A DNA stretch of 64,000 nucleotides from an uncultured Acetatifactor sp. (GCA_934402375.1 CAKRUB010000010.1:19297-83296); one strand, 5' to 3'; numbered from the stretch's first letter, positions 44,381-53,925 are shown. Notes: generated by a model not told the origin, from the sequence alone. Numbers and translations are program-made.

Positions 44381-46474
44381 TTATTCCGCAGCGTTGTTTT
44401 CCGCAACCTTGGCTGCTCTTGCCGCAACCTCCTTCTCCTGCACATCCGAGGGAGTCTGCTCATAGCGGGCAAATTCATAGGAATAGTCTCCTCTTCCACC
44501 CGTGATGGAACGAAGATCCGTACAGTAGCCGAACAGACAGCTCATCGGCACTTCCGCCTCAATCACCTGTTTTCCGCCGGGTGCGGGATTCATTCCCAGC
44601 ACACGCCCTCTTCTCTTGTTCAGGTCACCCATGATATCTCCGGTATAATTCTCGGGTACCGTCACCTTAAGGCTCATAATCGGCTCAAGCAGCACCGGAT
44701 GTGCCTCCATAAAGCCCTTCTTGAATGCCTGGATCGTAGCCATTTTGAACGCCTGCTCGGAGGAGTCTACCGGATGATAGGAGCCGTCATACAGAACCGC
44801 CTTTACACCGACAACCGGGTAAGCCGCGAGAGGCCCCTTCACCACAGATTCCTGCAAGCCCTTTTCCACCGCGGGGTAGAAGTTCTTGGGCACAGCGCCT
44901 CCGACTACCTCCTGCTCGAATACATAGGGCTGCTCCAGATCACCGGAAGGTCCGAAACGCATCTTGACATGTCCGTACTGTCCATGTCCGCCGGACTGCT
45001 TCTTGTACTTATACTCCACATCCGACTGCTTCTTGATCGTCTCCCTGTAGGCAACCTTCGGCTGGGACAGATCAACCTCCACCTTATATTCATTCAGCAG
45101 TCTGCTGACAATGATCTCAAGGTGCTGGTCTCCCATGCCGTAGATCAATGTCTGGCGGTTTTCCGCATCGTTCACCGTGCGGATCGTCAGATCCTCATGC
45201 CCGATCTTCTGCAAAGCCTGTGAAATCTTATCCACATCCGCCTTGTTGCGTGGCTTATAGCGCATATAGGTATAGGGTGTCGATATCTCGAATTTTCCGA
45301 ATTTAATCGGTGTCGCCTTCGTCGACAGGCTGTTGCCCGTTCTCGCTGCCGTCAGCTTCGCGAGTGCACCGATGTCTCCCGCATGCAGCTCGGGCACCTC
45401 AATCGGCTTGTTCCCCTGTAATACATAAAGCTTTCCGACCTTCTCCTCAATGTCACGGTCTAAGTTATAGATCATGTCATCCGTCTTCAAAACGCCGGAG
45501 TTCACCTTAATCAGCGAATATTTTCCGATGAACGGATCAACGATGGTCTTCCATATGTACGCTGATTTTGCCTTTGAGAAGTCATAATCCGCATGATAAA
45601 TTTCGCTCGTCTTCATGTTCACGCCGGCAACCTGTCTGTTCTCAGGGCTGGGGAAATACTTGATAATATCATCCAGCAGTGTATAGACACCCTGACAAAG
45701 GGTGTTGGAGCCCATTGTCATAGGGAAGATGCTGCAGTCACAGACATTCGTCCGGAGCGCCGCCCTGATCTCCGCCTCCGAGAAGGTCTCTCCGCCGAAA
45801 TACCGTTCCATCATCTCCTCGCTGGTCTCTGCGACCGCCTCCATCAGCGTGTCACGGCAGATCTGGAGGTTCGCCTTATTATACTCCGGTATCTCGCACG
45901 GAACGACCTCCTTGCCCTGCCAACGGTTGCCCGTCTCGGCAATTACATTCACATAGCCCACAAACCGCTCATTCTCACGGATCGGAAGGTTAAACGGCGC
46001 CATTCGCTTTCCGTAGGCATTCGTCATATCCTCCACAACCTGTCTGAACGATGCGTTGTCAACATCCATGTTGGAGACATAGACAATTCTCGGCAGCTTG
46101 TATTTCTCGCAGAGTTCCCATGCCTTCTGGGTGCCCACCTCGATACCCGCCTTGCCGTTTACGACAATGATCGCAGCTCCCGCCGCGCTCACCGCCTCCT
46201 CCACCTCACCGACGAAGTCAAAGTATCCGGGAGTGTCCAGAATATTGATCTTATGCCCCTCCCACTCGATCGGCACAACAGAAGTATTGATGGAAAATTG
46301 CCGCTTCTGCTCTTCCTTGCTGTAATCGCTTATGGTATTTCCGTCAGTCACCTTCCCCATTCTCGATGTAATTCCGGACAAATACGCCATTGCCTCGACG
46401 AGACTTGTCTTTCCGCTTCCGCCGTGACCTAACAGTACCACATTGCGAATCTTGTCAGTTGTGTAAACTTTCAT
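44381..46474 (-). CDS. EF-G paralogue (EF-G-like GTPase)
   Basis: A 697-residue translational GTPase with all EF-G domains. G1 is LLGHGGSGKTSLVEAMAY, in place of AHIDAGKTT of housekeeping EF-G; G3 is ILDTPGYFDFVGEV; G4 is YVSNMDVDNA, where NKxD has become SNMD. Domain IV contains KYKKQSGGHGQYGHVKMRFGP and domain V GRVLGMNPAPGGKQVIEAEVP. These changes mark the EF-G2-like lineage of Firmicutes, whose role in elongation or recycling is not settled. It is not a TetM-type protection protein. GGAGG lies before the ATG at 46474. The gene has its own promoter. Confidence 0.88.
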   Translation of the reverse strand: MKVYTTDKIRNVVLLGHGGSGKTSLVEAMAYLSGITSRMGKVTDGNTISDYSKEEQKRQFSINTSVVPIEWEGHKINILDTPGYFDFVGEVEEAVSAAGAAIIVVNGKAGIEVGTQKAWELCEKYKLPRIVYVSNMDVDNASFRQVVEDMTNAYGKRMAPFNLPIRENERFVGYVNVIAETGNRWQGKEVVPCEIPEYNKANLQICRDTLMEAVAETSEEMMERYFGGETFSEAEIRAALRTNVCDCSIFPMTMGSNTLCQGVYTLLDDIIKYFPSPENRQVAGVNMKTSEIYHADYDFSKAKSAYIWKTIVDPFIGKYSLIKVNSGVLKTDDMIYNLDRDIEEKVGKLYVLQGNKPIEVPELHAGDIGALAKLTAARTGNSLSTKATPIKFGKFEISTPYTYMRYKPRNKADVDKISQALQKIGHEDLTIRTVNDAENRQTLIYGMGDQHLEIIVSRLLNEYKVEVDLSQPKVAYRETIKKQSDVEYKYKKQSGGHGQYGHVKMRFGPSGDLEQPYVFEQEVVGGAVPKNFYPAVEKGLQESVVKGPLAAYPVVGVKAVLYDGSYHPVDSSEQAFKMATIQAFKKGFMEAHPVLLEPIMSLKVTVPENYTGDIMGDLNKRRGRVLGMNPAPGGKQVIEAEVPMSCLFGYCTDLRSITGGRGDYSYEFARYEQTPSDVQEKEVAARAAKVAENNAAE

Positions 46475-46550
46475 AAGACTTTCCTCCAATTATGCAGTAT
46501 TTTTGGTGCTTTGTTCTTGATTTAAACAAGTCGTTGGCTCTTATGGGTAT

Positions 46551-46579
46551 ATTTTACTAAACAATTCGTCTTTTTACAA
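46551..46579 (-). promoter_or_regulatory. Promoter of the EF-G-like gene
   Basis: TTGTAA (46574-46579), 17 bp, TAAAAT (46551-46556) on the minus strand. Confidence 0.65.
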
Positions 46580-46635
46580 GATATTGTTGTAAAAATTTCA
46601 AAAATAGTTCTCGCAATCAGAATACAATATCTCTA

Positions 46636-46664
46636 TTGATTTTCGCGCGGTGAAGTGATATAGT
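46636..46664 (+). promoter_or_regulatory. tyrA promoter
   Basis: TTGATT (46636-46641), 17 bp, TATAGT (46659-46664). Transcription would begin near 46671, so the leader element at 46699-46766 is in the 5' untranslated region. Confidence 0.75.
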
Positions 46665-46698
46665 GAAGCAAGTACAGATTGAAATATTTTTTCAACCA

Positions 46699-46766
46699 CG
46701 AGATTTGTGTCTGCGCATACCTGACACAAACCCGCTATGCGCAAAGGACTGCGCAGAAATGGAGAG
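46699..46766 (+). promoter_or_regulatory. Leader element copy 3 (before tyrA)
   Basis: 58-nt version of the motif found before fhs and gntR, one base shorter. TTTGTGTC (46704-46711) pairs with GACACAAA (46723-46730). TCTGCGCA (46710-46717) can pair with TGCGCAGA (46750-46757), next to the GGAGAG ribosome site. The missing base shifts the reading frame relative to the other copies, so the conservation is not of a peptide. Confidence 0.7.
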
Positions 46767-46770
46767 AATT

Positions 46771-47871
46771 ATGTCAGACCTGACTTGTGGCTTTATCGGC
46801 CTCGGATTGATCGGCGGCTCTATCGCCAGAGCGCTGAAGGAATACAACCACCGCATCCGCATTGTCGCCTATGACATCAACCCCGACACCCTGCGGCTCG
46901 CCGCGCAAGACGGTGTCGTCGATGTCACCGCATCCGCGATCGATGGGAGCTTCTCGGACTGCGACTATCTATTTCTATGTGCACCGGTCCAGAAAAATGA
47001 TGCCAATCTGGCAGCCGTGAAGAAAATCCTTCCCGAAAAATGTCTCCTGACGGATGTCGGCAGTGTCAAGAGTACCATACATGAGGCGATCCGTGCCGCA
47101 GGGCTGGAGCACTGCTTCATCGGCGGTCATCCCATGGCCGGCAGCGAAAGGGTCGGGTATATCAACTCCAAGGCGTCGCTTCTGGAAAACGCCTACTATA
47201 TTCTGACTCCGACCTCATCCGTCCCTGCGGACAGGCTGGAAGCCTACCGTGCGCTTGTGGAGAAGCTGGGCGCCATCCCGCTCATCCTCGACTATGAAAA
47301 GCATGACTATATCACTGCTGCCATCAGTCACCTCCCCCATGTCATTGCCGCCTCCCTCGTCAACCTTGTAAGAGACAGCGACTCCGAGGATGGGATCATG
47401 AGACTGGTAGCAGCAGGAGGCTTCAAGGATATCACACGGATTGCCTCCTCCTCTGCCGCCATGTGGCAGCAGATCTGTCTGACAAACGGCGGGAACATTT
47501 CCACTCTCCTACAGAGCTATATCGACTCCCTCACCGCCATTAAGTCGGAGATAGACGGCAATCAGGCAGATGCTCTCTACACGCTCTTTGACAGCGCCCG
47601 CATCTACCGCGATTCCTTTATCAATGCCTCGAGCGGCCCGATCAAGCGCTCCTTCAGCTTCAATGTGGATATTGCGGACAAATCCGGTTCCCTCTCGCGC
47701 ATTGTCGCTCTTCTTGCAAACCACAGGCTGAGCATCAAGAACATCGGCATTACGCACAACAGGGAATCCGAGGACGGTGTTTTGCGGATCGAGTTCTACG
47801 ATGCCGCTGCAATGGAAACCGCAGTCAGCATTCTCGAGACCACCGGCTACAGCGTTCATTTGCGAAGTTAA
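46771..47871 (+). CDS. tyrA: Prephenate dehydrogenase with ACT domain
   Basis: Converts prephenate to 4-hydroxyphenylpyruvate in tyrosine synthesis. The NAD-binding CGFIGLGLIGGSIARAL is at residues 6-22. CFIGGHPMAGSERVGY near 120 carries the catalytic His region, and ITAAISHLPHVIAASLV the substrate helix. A C-terminal ACT domain (about 290-366; ADKSGSLSRIVALLANHRLSIKNIGITHN) suggests feedback control by tyrosine. The start at 46771 has GGAGAG before it; an in-frame ATG lies 12 nt upstream. It is the only large metabolic gene on the plus strand. Confidence 0.95.
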   Translation: MSDLTCGFIGLGLIGGSIARALKEYNHRIRIVAYDINPDTLRLAAQDGVVDVTASAIDGSFSDCDYLFLCAPVQKNDANLAAVKKILPEKCLLTDVGSVKSTIHEAIRAAGLEHCFIGGHPMAGSERVGYINSKASLLENAYYILTPTSSVPADRLEAYRALVEKLGAIPLILDYEKHDYITAAISHLPHVIAASLVNLVRDSDSEDGIMRLVAAGGFKDITRIASSSAAMWQQICLTNGGNISTLLQSYIDSLTAIKSEIDGNQADALYTLFDSARIYRDSFINASSGPIKRSFSFNVDIADKSGSLSRIVALLANHRLSIKNIGITHNRESEDGVLRIEFYDAAAMETAVSILETTGYSVHLRS

Positions 47872-47879
47872 TTTCTTCA

Positions 47880-47928
47880 AAAAGGGAGCATACCACAACA
47901 GCTATGTGGTACGCTCCCTCCTTTTTTT
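47880..47928. terminator. Bidirectional terminator between tyrA and the VanZ gene
   Basis: AGGGAGC-TACCACA / TGTGGTA-GCTCCCT stem with one mismatch, and T-runs on both strands. The last codons of the VanZ gene lie inside the stem. Confidence 0.9.
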
Positions 47929-48393
47929 ACACAATAAAGCAATTCCGACACAAACGAACATTCCCGTGATACCTCCGCAGGTATCCAGAAGTACATCCTT
48001 CACGCTGCAATAGCGCCCGGGAACAAAGAACTGGTGAAACTCATCCAGCGCAGCGGACACGAACAGCCAGCCGCCGATCAGCAGATACAGCCGCTTTCCA
48101 CGGCTGAGCCACTGGCTCCACAGCACATAGAGCAATACCCCCATACAGGCATACTCGGAAAAATGTGCCAGCTTGCGCAGCGGATGTTCAAACCATTCCG
48201 TCAGGTGCTCCCTGTAATCCGTCGTCCAGTCGCTGCCGGACAACTCGTTCAGCAGGTCAACACATTTCTGCGAGACCATCTGGCTCAGGCTTCCCGACTC
48301 CTCCGCATCCTGCGCCGAAAACCCAAATATCATCATATAGAGCAGCAACAGCAGGGTTGCCGCCAACACCGTAAGTACTATTTTCTTTTTCAA
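47902..48393 (-). CDS. VanZ-like membrane protein
   Basis: A small VanZ-family protein with about four membrane segments (163 residues from the chosen start). EHPLRKLAHFSEYACMGVLLYVL and LDEFHQFFVPGRYCSVKDVLLDTCGG are the family signature with its His and Asp/Glu residues. VanZ itself gives low-level teicoplanin resistance; most relatives, including this one outside a van cluster, have no such proven role. I chose a TTG start at 48393, 2 bp after the pilZ stop, with GGAAA before it; a longer frame reaches 48477 but overlaps pilZ. Confidence 0.75.
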   Translation of the reverse strand: MKKKIVLTVLAATLLLLLYMMIFGFSAQDAEESGSLSQMVSQKCVDLLNELSGSDWTTDYREHLTEWFEHPLRKLAHFSEYACMGVLLYVLWSQWLSRGKRLYLLIGGWLFVSAALDEFHQFFVPGRYCSVKDVLLDTCGGITGMFVCVGIALLCKKRRERTT

Positions 48394-48394
48394 A

Positions 48395-48730
48395 TCAGTT
48401 TTCCATTTCCCGTACTGTCTGATAGGTCTCAATTCTCGCAAGCTCCGTCTCCGACATTCCGATAAAAATTGCACCATAGGAATAACCGTCCGGCTTCATC
48501 TCGATCCTCACGATCTGCAAAAACGCATGCAATACTTCCTTCGTCCAGATCGTCAGATACGCCTCATACACCTCTCCTATCTGTAACTGCTCCCCACATT
48601 CAAAGCCAATGCCGGACTTTGACACATCCAGAATATTGATCGTCGCCTCCCTGCTGGAGTTATCGTCCAGCCGCCTCATCATGATCTTCGACGTCATACT
48701 TGTTCTCTTATTTTTCCGTCTCTCGTCCAT
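48395..48730 (-). CDS. PilZ-domain protein (c-di-GMP receptor)
   Basis: A 111-residue single PilZ domain. Both c-di-GMP contacts are present: RxxxR in ERRKNKRTSM at residues 5-9 and DxSxxG in ILDVSKSGIGFE near residue 36. It would bind c-di-GMP and act on a partner protein, which is not identifiable here. It lies between queA and the VanZ gene on the same strand, with GGAAAGG before the start. Confidence 0.88.
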   Translation of the reverse strand: MDERRKNKRTSMTSKIMMRRLDDNSSREATINILDVSKSGIGFECGEQLQIGEVYEAYLTIWTKEVLHAFLQIVRIEMKPDGYSYGAIFIGMSETELARIETYQTVREMEN

Positions 48731-48775
48731 ACCTTTCCTTTCTTCTGCCTCCCCAATATCGTGTACAGATATTTG

Positions 48776-49807
48776 TCAGCTGATAAACATCGCATCACCG
48801 AAGCTGAAAAATCTGTACTTCTGGCGAATTGCCTCCTCGTAGGCGTTCAGTACATGTTCCCTGCCCGCCAGTGCGCTGACAAGCATAACCAATGTAGATT
48901 CCGGCAGATGAAAGTTCGTGATCAGTGCATCCAGCACCTTGAACCGATACCCCGGATAGATAAAAATTTCCGTATTGCCGCTTCCGGCGTGCACAATCCC
49001 CTGTTCGTCCGCCGCGCTCTCCACTGTCCGGCAGCTGGTCGTGCCGACGCAGACAATCCTGCCGCCGTTTCTCTTCGCTGCATTTATTTTTTCCGCTTCG
49101 ACCTCCGGCACCTGATAATATTCCGAGTGCATATGATGCTCAAGCACATTTTCCTCCTTGACAGGACGGAAGGTGCCGAGCCCGACGTGAAGCGTTACAT
49201 AGGCAATCGTCACGCCCTTCGCCTCTATCTGTTCCAGAAGCTCTCTGGTAAAATGCAGTCCCGCTGTGGGCGCTGCCGCCGAGCCCTCGTACTTTGCATA
49301 CACCGTCTGGTAACGGTTCCTGTCCTGAAGCTTATGTGTGATATAGGGAGGGAGGGGCATTTCCCCGAGCCTGTCCAGTACCTCCTCCCAGATGCCTTCG
49401 TACTCAAAGCGGATCAGCCGGTTGCCCTCTTCCACCGTCTCCAGCACCTCTGCCTCCAACAGTCCGTCCCCGAAGGACAGCCGCGTCCCGGGCTTACATT
49501 TCTTGCCGGGCTTAACCAGTGTTTCCCAGACATCCGCCTCCTTCCTCTTCAGAAGGAGCACCTCCACATGCGCACCGGTTCCCTCCCGCTCGCCGAGAAG
49601 GCGCGCGGGAATGACCTTTGTGTTATTCAGAACAAGACAGTCTCCCGGCTTCAGGTAATCCACAATGTCCTTAAACACATGGTGGCTGATCTCGCCGGTG
49701 TGCTTGTCGAGCACAAGCAGTCTCGACGACGAGCGATCCTCCAACGGGTCCTGCGCAATCAGTTCCTGCGGCAGATCAAAATAAAAATCGGATTTTTTTA
49801 ATTCCAT
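48776..49807 (-). CDS. queA: tRNA ribosyltransferase-isomerase QueA
   Basis: Transfers and isomerises the ribosyl group of SAM to 7-aminomethyl-deazaguanine in tRNA to make epoxyqueuosine. The family start [34 protein letters not shown] and [19 protein letters not shown] are present, as are [20 protein letters not shown] and [13 protein letters not shown], and the C-terminal [12 protein letters not shown] is complete. I chose the ATG at 49807 (343 aa); one at 49822 directly follows the aminopeptidase stop. Tgt is not in the window. Confidence 0.95.
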   Translation of the reverse strand: MELKKSDFYFDLPQELIAQDPLEDRSSSRLLVLDKHTGEISHHVFKDIVDYLKPGDCLVLNNTKVIPARLLGEREGTGAHVEVLLLKRKEADVWETLVKPGKKCKPGTRLSFGDGLLEAEVLETVEEGNRLIRFEYEGIWEEVLDRLGEMPLPPYITHKLQDRNRYQTVYAKYEGSAAAPTAGLHFTRELLEQIEAKGVTIAYVTLHVGLGTFRPVKEENVLEHHMHSEYYQVPEVEAEKINAAKRNGGRIVCVGTTSCRTVESAADEQGIVHAGSGNTEIFIYPGYRFKVLDALITNFHLPESTLVMLVSALAGREHVLNAYEEAIRQKYRFFSFGDAMFIS

Positions 49808-49823
49808 GTCCTGTATTCCCATC

Positions 49824-51251
49824 TTATATCGTTGCTTTCTGTGCAAATACCTTATAGCCGCGGTACGCCTCATAGATGTCCGCCTTGCTCGTTGCTTCCC
49901 AAGGTGCGTGCATGTTCAGCACAGGAACGCCGCTGTCGATGACGTTCATGCCGTACAGCGCAAGGATGTAGGCGATTGTTCCGCCACCGCCGACATCGAC
50001 CTTTCCGAGCTCGGCTGTCTGGTAGGTAATTCCGCCCTCGTCCATGATCTTGCGCAGATGTGCCATGTACTCCGCATTCGCATCGTTGGAGCCGGACTTG
50101 CCTCTCGCGCCCGTGAACTTGTTAAATACCATGCCTGCACCCATCCATGCGGCATTTTTCAGTTCAAAGCAGGATCTGTAGCTCGGATCAAAGCCTGCGC
50201 TGACATCAGAGGAAAGCATACAGCTGTTTGCCAGACATCTTCTGACATTCAGCTCGCTGTACTCACCCTTCAGATTCATCAGCTCCGCAACCGCGTTCTC
50301 AAAGAAATGAGACTGCATTCCGGTCGCTCCCACAGAGCCGATCTCCTCCTTATCTACAAGAATGCAGCATACCGTGCGGTCTGTCTCCTTAATGTCAAGC
50401 ATTGCTCTCATGGAGGTAAATGCGCACACCCTGTCATCCTGTCCGTAGGCAAGGATCATTGCGCGGTCAAAGCCTGCCTCCCTCGCCTTGCCGGCGGGAA
50501 CCACCTCCAGCTCAGCGGAAAGGAAGTCGTCCTCCTCAAAGTCATAATTTTTCTTCAGGATGTCAAGCACACCGGACTTTACAATGTTCTCAGCCTTTTT
50601 CTTGCCTTCATCGGTGTCCTTCTCTCCCTCTCCGAATACCAGCGGTCTGCTTCCGACAATCAGATCCAGAGCCTCACCCTCGATTACCTTTGCCGCCTTC
50701 TTCTCCATCTGCTCCGCTGCCAGATGGATCAGCAGATCGGACACGAAGAATACAGGATCATCCTCATTTTCCCCGATGCTCAGTTCAACCGTGGTGCCAT
50801 CCTTCTTCACAACAACGCCATGGATGGCAAGAGGAAGCGTCACCCACTGATATTTCTTGACGCCGCCGTAATAATGGGTGTCAAGATATGCAAAGGTGTG
50901 ATCAGGGTCCTCGAAAAGCGGATTCTGCTTTACATCGAGTCTGGGACTGTCGATATGTGCCCCGAGAATATTCAGTCCGTCAGTCAGAGGCTTCTTTCCG
51001 ACCTGGAACATCACGATGGACTTGTTCATCCATACGCTGTATACCTTATCGCCCTCCTGAACCTTTCCGCCTTCCTTGATGATCTCCTCCAGCTCGCGGT
51101 AGCCTTCCGCCTCGATGGTGTTCACGATCGTGTCCACACATTCCCGCTCTGTCTTTCCGTTGTCAAGGAACTCACGGTACTCCGCCGACAGCTTTTCCAG
51201 CTTCTTTAATTTCTTCTCGTCATATTTTTCCCATGCATATTTCTTTAACAT
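49824..51251 (-). CDS. M18 family aminopeptidase
   Basis: A 475-residue metallopeptidase of the aspartyl-aminopeptidase type. The first metal ligand is in [14 protein letters not shown] near residue 97. [17 protein letters not shown] near 300 provides catalytic Glu and a bridging ligand; [16 protein letters not shown] [26 protein letters not shown] and [33 protein letters not shown] supply the rest. It is intracellular and probably trims peptides. It starts 13 bp after the pheT stop, so it is likely in the pheS operon. Confidence 0.92.
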   Translation of the reverse strand: MLKKYAWEKYDEKKLKKLEKLSAEYREFLDNGKTERECVDTIVNTIEAEGYRELEEIIKEGGKVQEGDKVYSVWMNKSIVMFQVGKKPLTDGLNILGAHIDSPRLDVKQNPLFEDPDHTFAYLDTHYYGGVKKYQWVTLPLAIHGVVVKKDGTTVELSIGENEDDPVFFVSDLLIHLAAEQMEKKAAKVIEGEALDLIVGSRPLVFGEGEKDTDEGKKKAENIVKSGVLDILKKNYDFEEDDFLSAELEVVPAGKAREAGFDRAMILAYGQDDRVCAFTSMRAMLDIKETDRTVCCILVDKEEIGSVGATGMQSHFFENAVAELMNLKGEYSELNVRRCLANSCMLSSDVSAGFDPSYRSCFELKNAAWMGAGMVFNKFTGARGKSGSNDANAEYMAHLRKIMDEGGITYQTAELGKVDVGGGGTIAYILALYGMNVIDSGVPVLNMHAPWEATSKADIYEAYRGYKVFAQKATI

Positions 51252-51264
51252 ACTCCCGTCCTCC

Positions 51265-53685
51265 TTAACTTCTCAGTTCAATATCCAGTTCATTCTTCAG
51301 ATTCTTAAGTATCTTCTTCACGAATTTCTCAACGGCATCCGCCTCAAAGGGCTCGTCTCCCGGCACAAACTCGACCGTAAATGCCATGCTGCGCCTATCC
51401 TCGGGAATCTGGCCGCCCTCATAGACGTCGAACAATGTGATGTCCCCGATATGGGAGCATGCCTTCCGTATCACGTCCTCCACCTGACCGCAGGTAATAT
51501 CCCTGCTCATGACGAGTGCCAAGTCTCTGCTCTCCTCGGGGAATCGGGACAACGGCTCGAACGCCGCCTTTTTCTCATAGGTTGCATACAGCTTCTTTAA
51601 ATCCAGCTCCAACAGATAGGCTTCTGTTCTCAGATCCAGCTTTTCAGCGACCTCATATGCCACCTTGCCGAGATAGCCGACCTTCTCTCCCTCACAGAAA
51701 ATGTCAGCCGTCTGATAAGGATGCAGGAACGGTCTGGTCGATCTCTCGTACTCAAAATGTCCGAACATGGTATCTGCCAGCGTCTCCGCCATTCCCTTCA
51801 AGGTAAAGAAGCTCTCTTTCTCACCGAAGACACCGATGCAGAGTGTGTCTCTCTCGTCCGGGTAGTCCTTCAGCGGCAGTTCCTCCGCCACAAAGATTTT
51901 TCCAACCTCGAACAGTCTTCCTGAGAGATTTCCCTTCTTCTGGTTTCTTGCAATCGCATTCAGCATAGATGCCGCAAGCGTTGTCCTCATCAGGGACAGC
52001 TCTTCGTTGATCGGGTTCAAAATGCGGATCGCCTTTCTCTCGGGCGCATTCTCCGGCAGTCTCAGAAGATCCAGATCAGCAGGTGAAATAAAGGAGTAAT
52101 GGATGCACTCATAAGCGCCGGTTCCGCACAGCGTACTCTTCAGCTTCATCTCCTTCTTCTGCTTCTGGTTCAGTCCTCCCATCGTCACTTTGGCATCCGG
52201 CATGAAGGTCGGGATCACATGCTCATAGCCGTACATACGGATGACTTCCTCTGCGACATCCTGATAACTCTCCATGTCCTCGCGGTATGCCGGAACCTGC
52301 AAGGTCAGTTCATCGCCCTCAATGGACGGTGCGAACTGCAGATTCTTCATGATATGAAGGATCTCCTCATTCGGAACCTCAATGCCGAGAACGTTGTTGA
52401 CACGGCTGATGCTCACCTTCAGCGGTCTGGGCTCAGCGGTATTTCCCGTGTTGACATCCACATGTGTCGCGGAGACCTTGCCGCAGCCAAGCTCCTCGAT
52501 CAGATGCAGCGCGCGCTTCATCGCGTGGATTGTAGAGTACTCGTCAACACCCTTCTCATACTTTGCGCTTGCATCCGTGCGCTTTCCGAGGGAACGTGAG
52601 GTCTTACGGATATTATCTCGTGCAAACTTCGCGGACTCGAACATCACCTCTGTCGTGGTATCGCGGATCTCGGAATTCAAACCGCCCATAACACCAGCCA
52701 GTGCAACCGGCTTTACACCGTCGCAGATGACGAGGTTGTTGGGGTTCAGCGTATATTCCTGCTCGTCCAGCGTCGTGATCTTTTCGCCCTCGCCGGCACG
52801 TCTGACACAGATTGCATTGCCCTCGAGATAATTGCAGTCAAATGCATGCATCGGCTGTCCCATCTCGAGCATTACATAATTCGTAATATCGACAATGTTG
52901 GAGATTGCGTCCTGACCGACCAGCGCCAGCCTGCGCTTCATCCAGAGCGGAGACTCTCCGATCTTCACATCATAGACATAATGTCCGATGTATCTCGGGC
53001 AGATGTCCTGTGCCTCGACCGTGACGTTAAAGCCATCCTTTCTGACCTCCGTCTCCGTATAGTTCATGGCAGGCTCCTTCAGTTCCCTGTCGAGCACGGC
53101 TGCAACCTCTCTCGCAAGACCAAGAATGCTCTGGCAGTCCGGTCTGTTCGCCGTGATGGAAACATCGAAGATCCAGTCGTCCAGTCCCAGAATCGGCTTC
53201 ACATCTGCGCCGGGCTGTGCATCCTCGGGCAGGACGAGAAGTCCGTTATACTCCGCTCCGGGATACATATTTTCACTGACGCCAAGCTCCACGCCGGAGC
53301 AAAGCATTCCCTCCGACTCGTAGCCGCGCAGCTTTCCCTTCTTGATTGTCATGGTTCCCTCAACGGTCTTGTGATCCTTCGCCGTCATATAGACCGTCGC
53401 GCCGACCAGAGCAACGGGATATTTGCCGCCGGTCTTTACATTGTCCGCGCCGCAGCATACCTGAAAGCTGCCGTGCTCTCCCGCATTCACCTTGCACACA
53501 TGCAGATGCGTCTCCGGGATCGGCTCACACTCCTCCACCAGTCCGACAACAACCTTGCTGATGTCTTTTCCTACCTCTGTCAGTTCCTCTACTTCAAATC
53601 CACAGGAAAACAGCTTCTTCTCCAGCTCCTGCGGCGTAATCTCTATCTCTACATATTCTTTCAGCCAACTAAGCGGTACTAACAT
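51265..53685 (-). CDS. pheT: Phenylalanyl-tRNA synthetase beta subunit
   Basis: 806-residue beta chain of the alpha2-beta2 synthetase. MLVPLSWLKEYVEIEITPQEL starts it. The tRNA-binding EMAP-like domain covers about 40-150. The B3/B4 editing region is around 200-380 (YDVKIGESPLWMKRRLALVGQDAISNIVDITNYVMLEMGQPMHAFD). The B5 domain and the catalytic-like core follow, and the FDX-ACB domain ends at about 806 (EPLSRFPEESRDLALVM...). The start at 53685 has GGAGAGAAG before it; upstream codons lack a ribosome site. It lies 240 bp after pheS, a gap filled by repeat element B. Confidence 0.97.
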   Translation of the reverse strand: MLVPLSWLKEYVEIEITPQELEKKLFSCGFEVEELTEVGKDISKVVVGLVEECEPIPETHLHVCKVNAGEHGSFQVCCGADNVKTGGKYPVALVGATVYMTAKDHKTVEGTMTIKKGKLRGYESEGMLCSGVELGVSENMYPGAEYNGLLVLPEDAQPGADVKPILGLDDWIFDVSITANRPDCQSILGLAREVAAVLDRELKEPAMNYTETEVRKDGFNVTVEAQDICPRYIGHYVYDVKIGESPLWMKRRLALVGQDAISNIVDITNYVMLEMGQPMHAFDCNYLEGNAICVRRAGEGEKITTLDEQEYTLNPNNLVICDGVKPVALAGVMGGLNSEIRDTTTEVMFESAKFARDNIRKTSRSLGKRTDASAKYEKGVDEYSTIHAMKRALHLIEELGCGKVSATHVDVNTGNTAEPRPLKVSISRVNNVLGIEVPNEEILHIMKNLQFAPSIEGDELTLQVPAYREDMESYQDVAEEVIRMYGYEHVIPTFMPDAKVTMGGLNQKQKKEMKLKSTLCGTGAYECIHYSFISPADLDLLRLPENAPERKAIRILNPINEELSLMRTTLAASMLNAIARNQKKGNLSGRLFEVGKIFVAEELPLKDYPDERDTLCIGVFGEKESFFTLKGMAETLADTMFGHFEYERSTRPFLHPYQTADIFCEGEKVGYLGKVAYEVAEKLDLRTEAYLLELDLKKLYATYEKKAAFEPLSRFPEESRDLALVMSRDITCGQVEDVIRKACSHIGDITLFDVYEGGQIPEDRRSMAFTVEFVPGDEPFEADAVEKFVKKILKNLKNELDIELRS

Positions 53686-53716
53686 CTTCTCTCCTCCGTT
53701 TCTATTAATTATATCC

Positions 53717-53923
53717 GGCGTCTGCGAAACTCGCAAATATCAAATAACAGTTGTGCAAGATGTACCTGACCACAAGCAGTGCACTCTGGAGCCGCCGGCG
53801 CTTAGATGGCGTACTTTGGCATCTTATGCGCCGTTGCGAACGGAAGGTAGCGTGAGCGTGCCTGCGGTGGTCTGTGCATTTTGCGCAACGTCCCTTGCAA
53901 AAACCTGAGTTTCGCAAATGCCT
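53717..53923 (+). repeat. Structured dispersed element, copy B (between pheS and pheT)
   Basis: Core 53750-53889 with outer arms GTTGTGC / GCGCAAC and GACCAC / GTGGTC. Inner GGCGC / GCGCC encloses the hairpin AGATG / CATCT (53804-53824); a GTGA tetraloop stem is at 53852-53855. An additional outer pair TGCGAAACTC (53723-53732) / GAGTTTCGCA (53907-53916) bounds the element. It begins 3 bp after the pheS stop and ends near the pheT ribosome site, so it is probably transcribed (as the complement) in the operon. Confidence 0.8.
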
Positions 53924-53925
53924 AT

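Noticed and set aside
44381..46474. TetM-type ribosome protection (tetracycline resistance) protein
   Set aside because: The length and domain order fit EF-G, and the G-domain variants are those of EF-G-like paralogues; no TetM signature was seen.
47902..48393. Glycopeptide resistance by VanZ
   Set aside because: There are no vanHAX or vanRS genes nearby; VanZ-like proteins are widespread and mostly unrelated to resistance.
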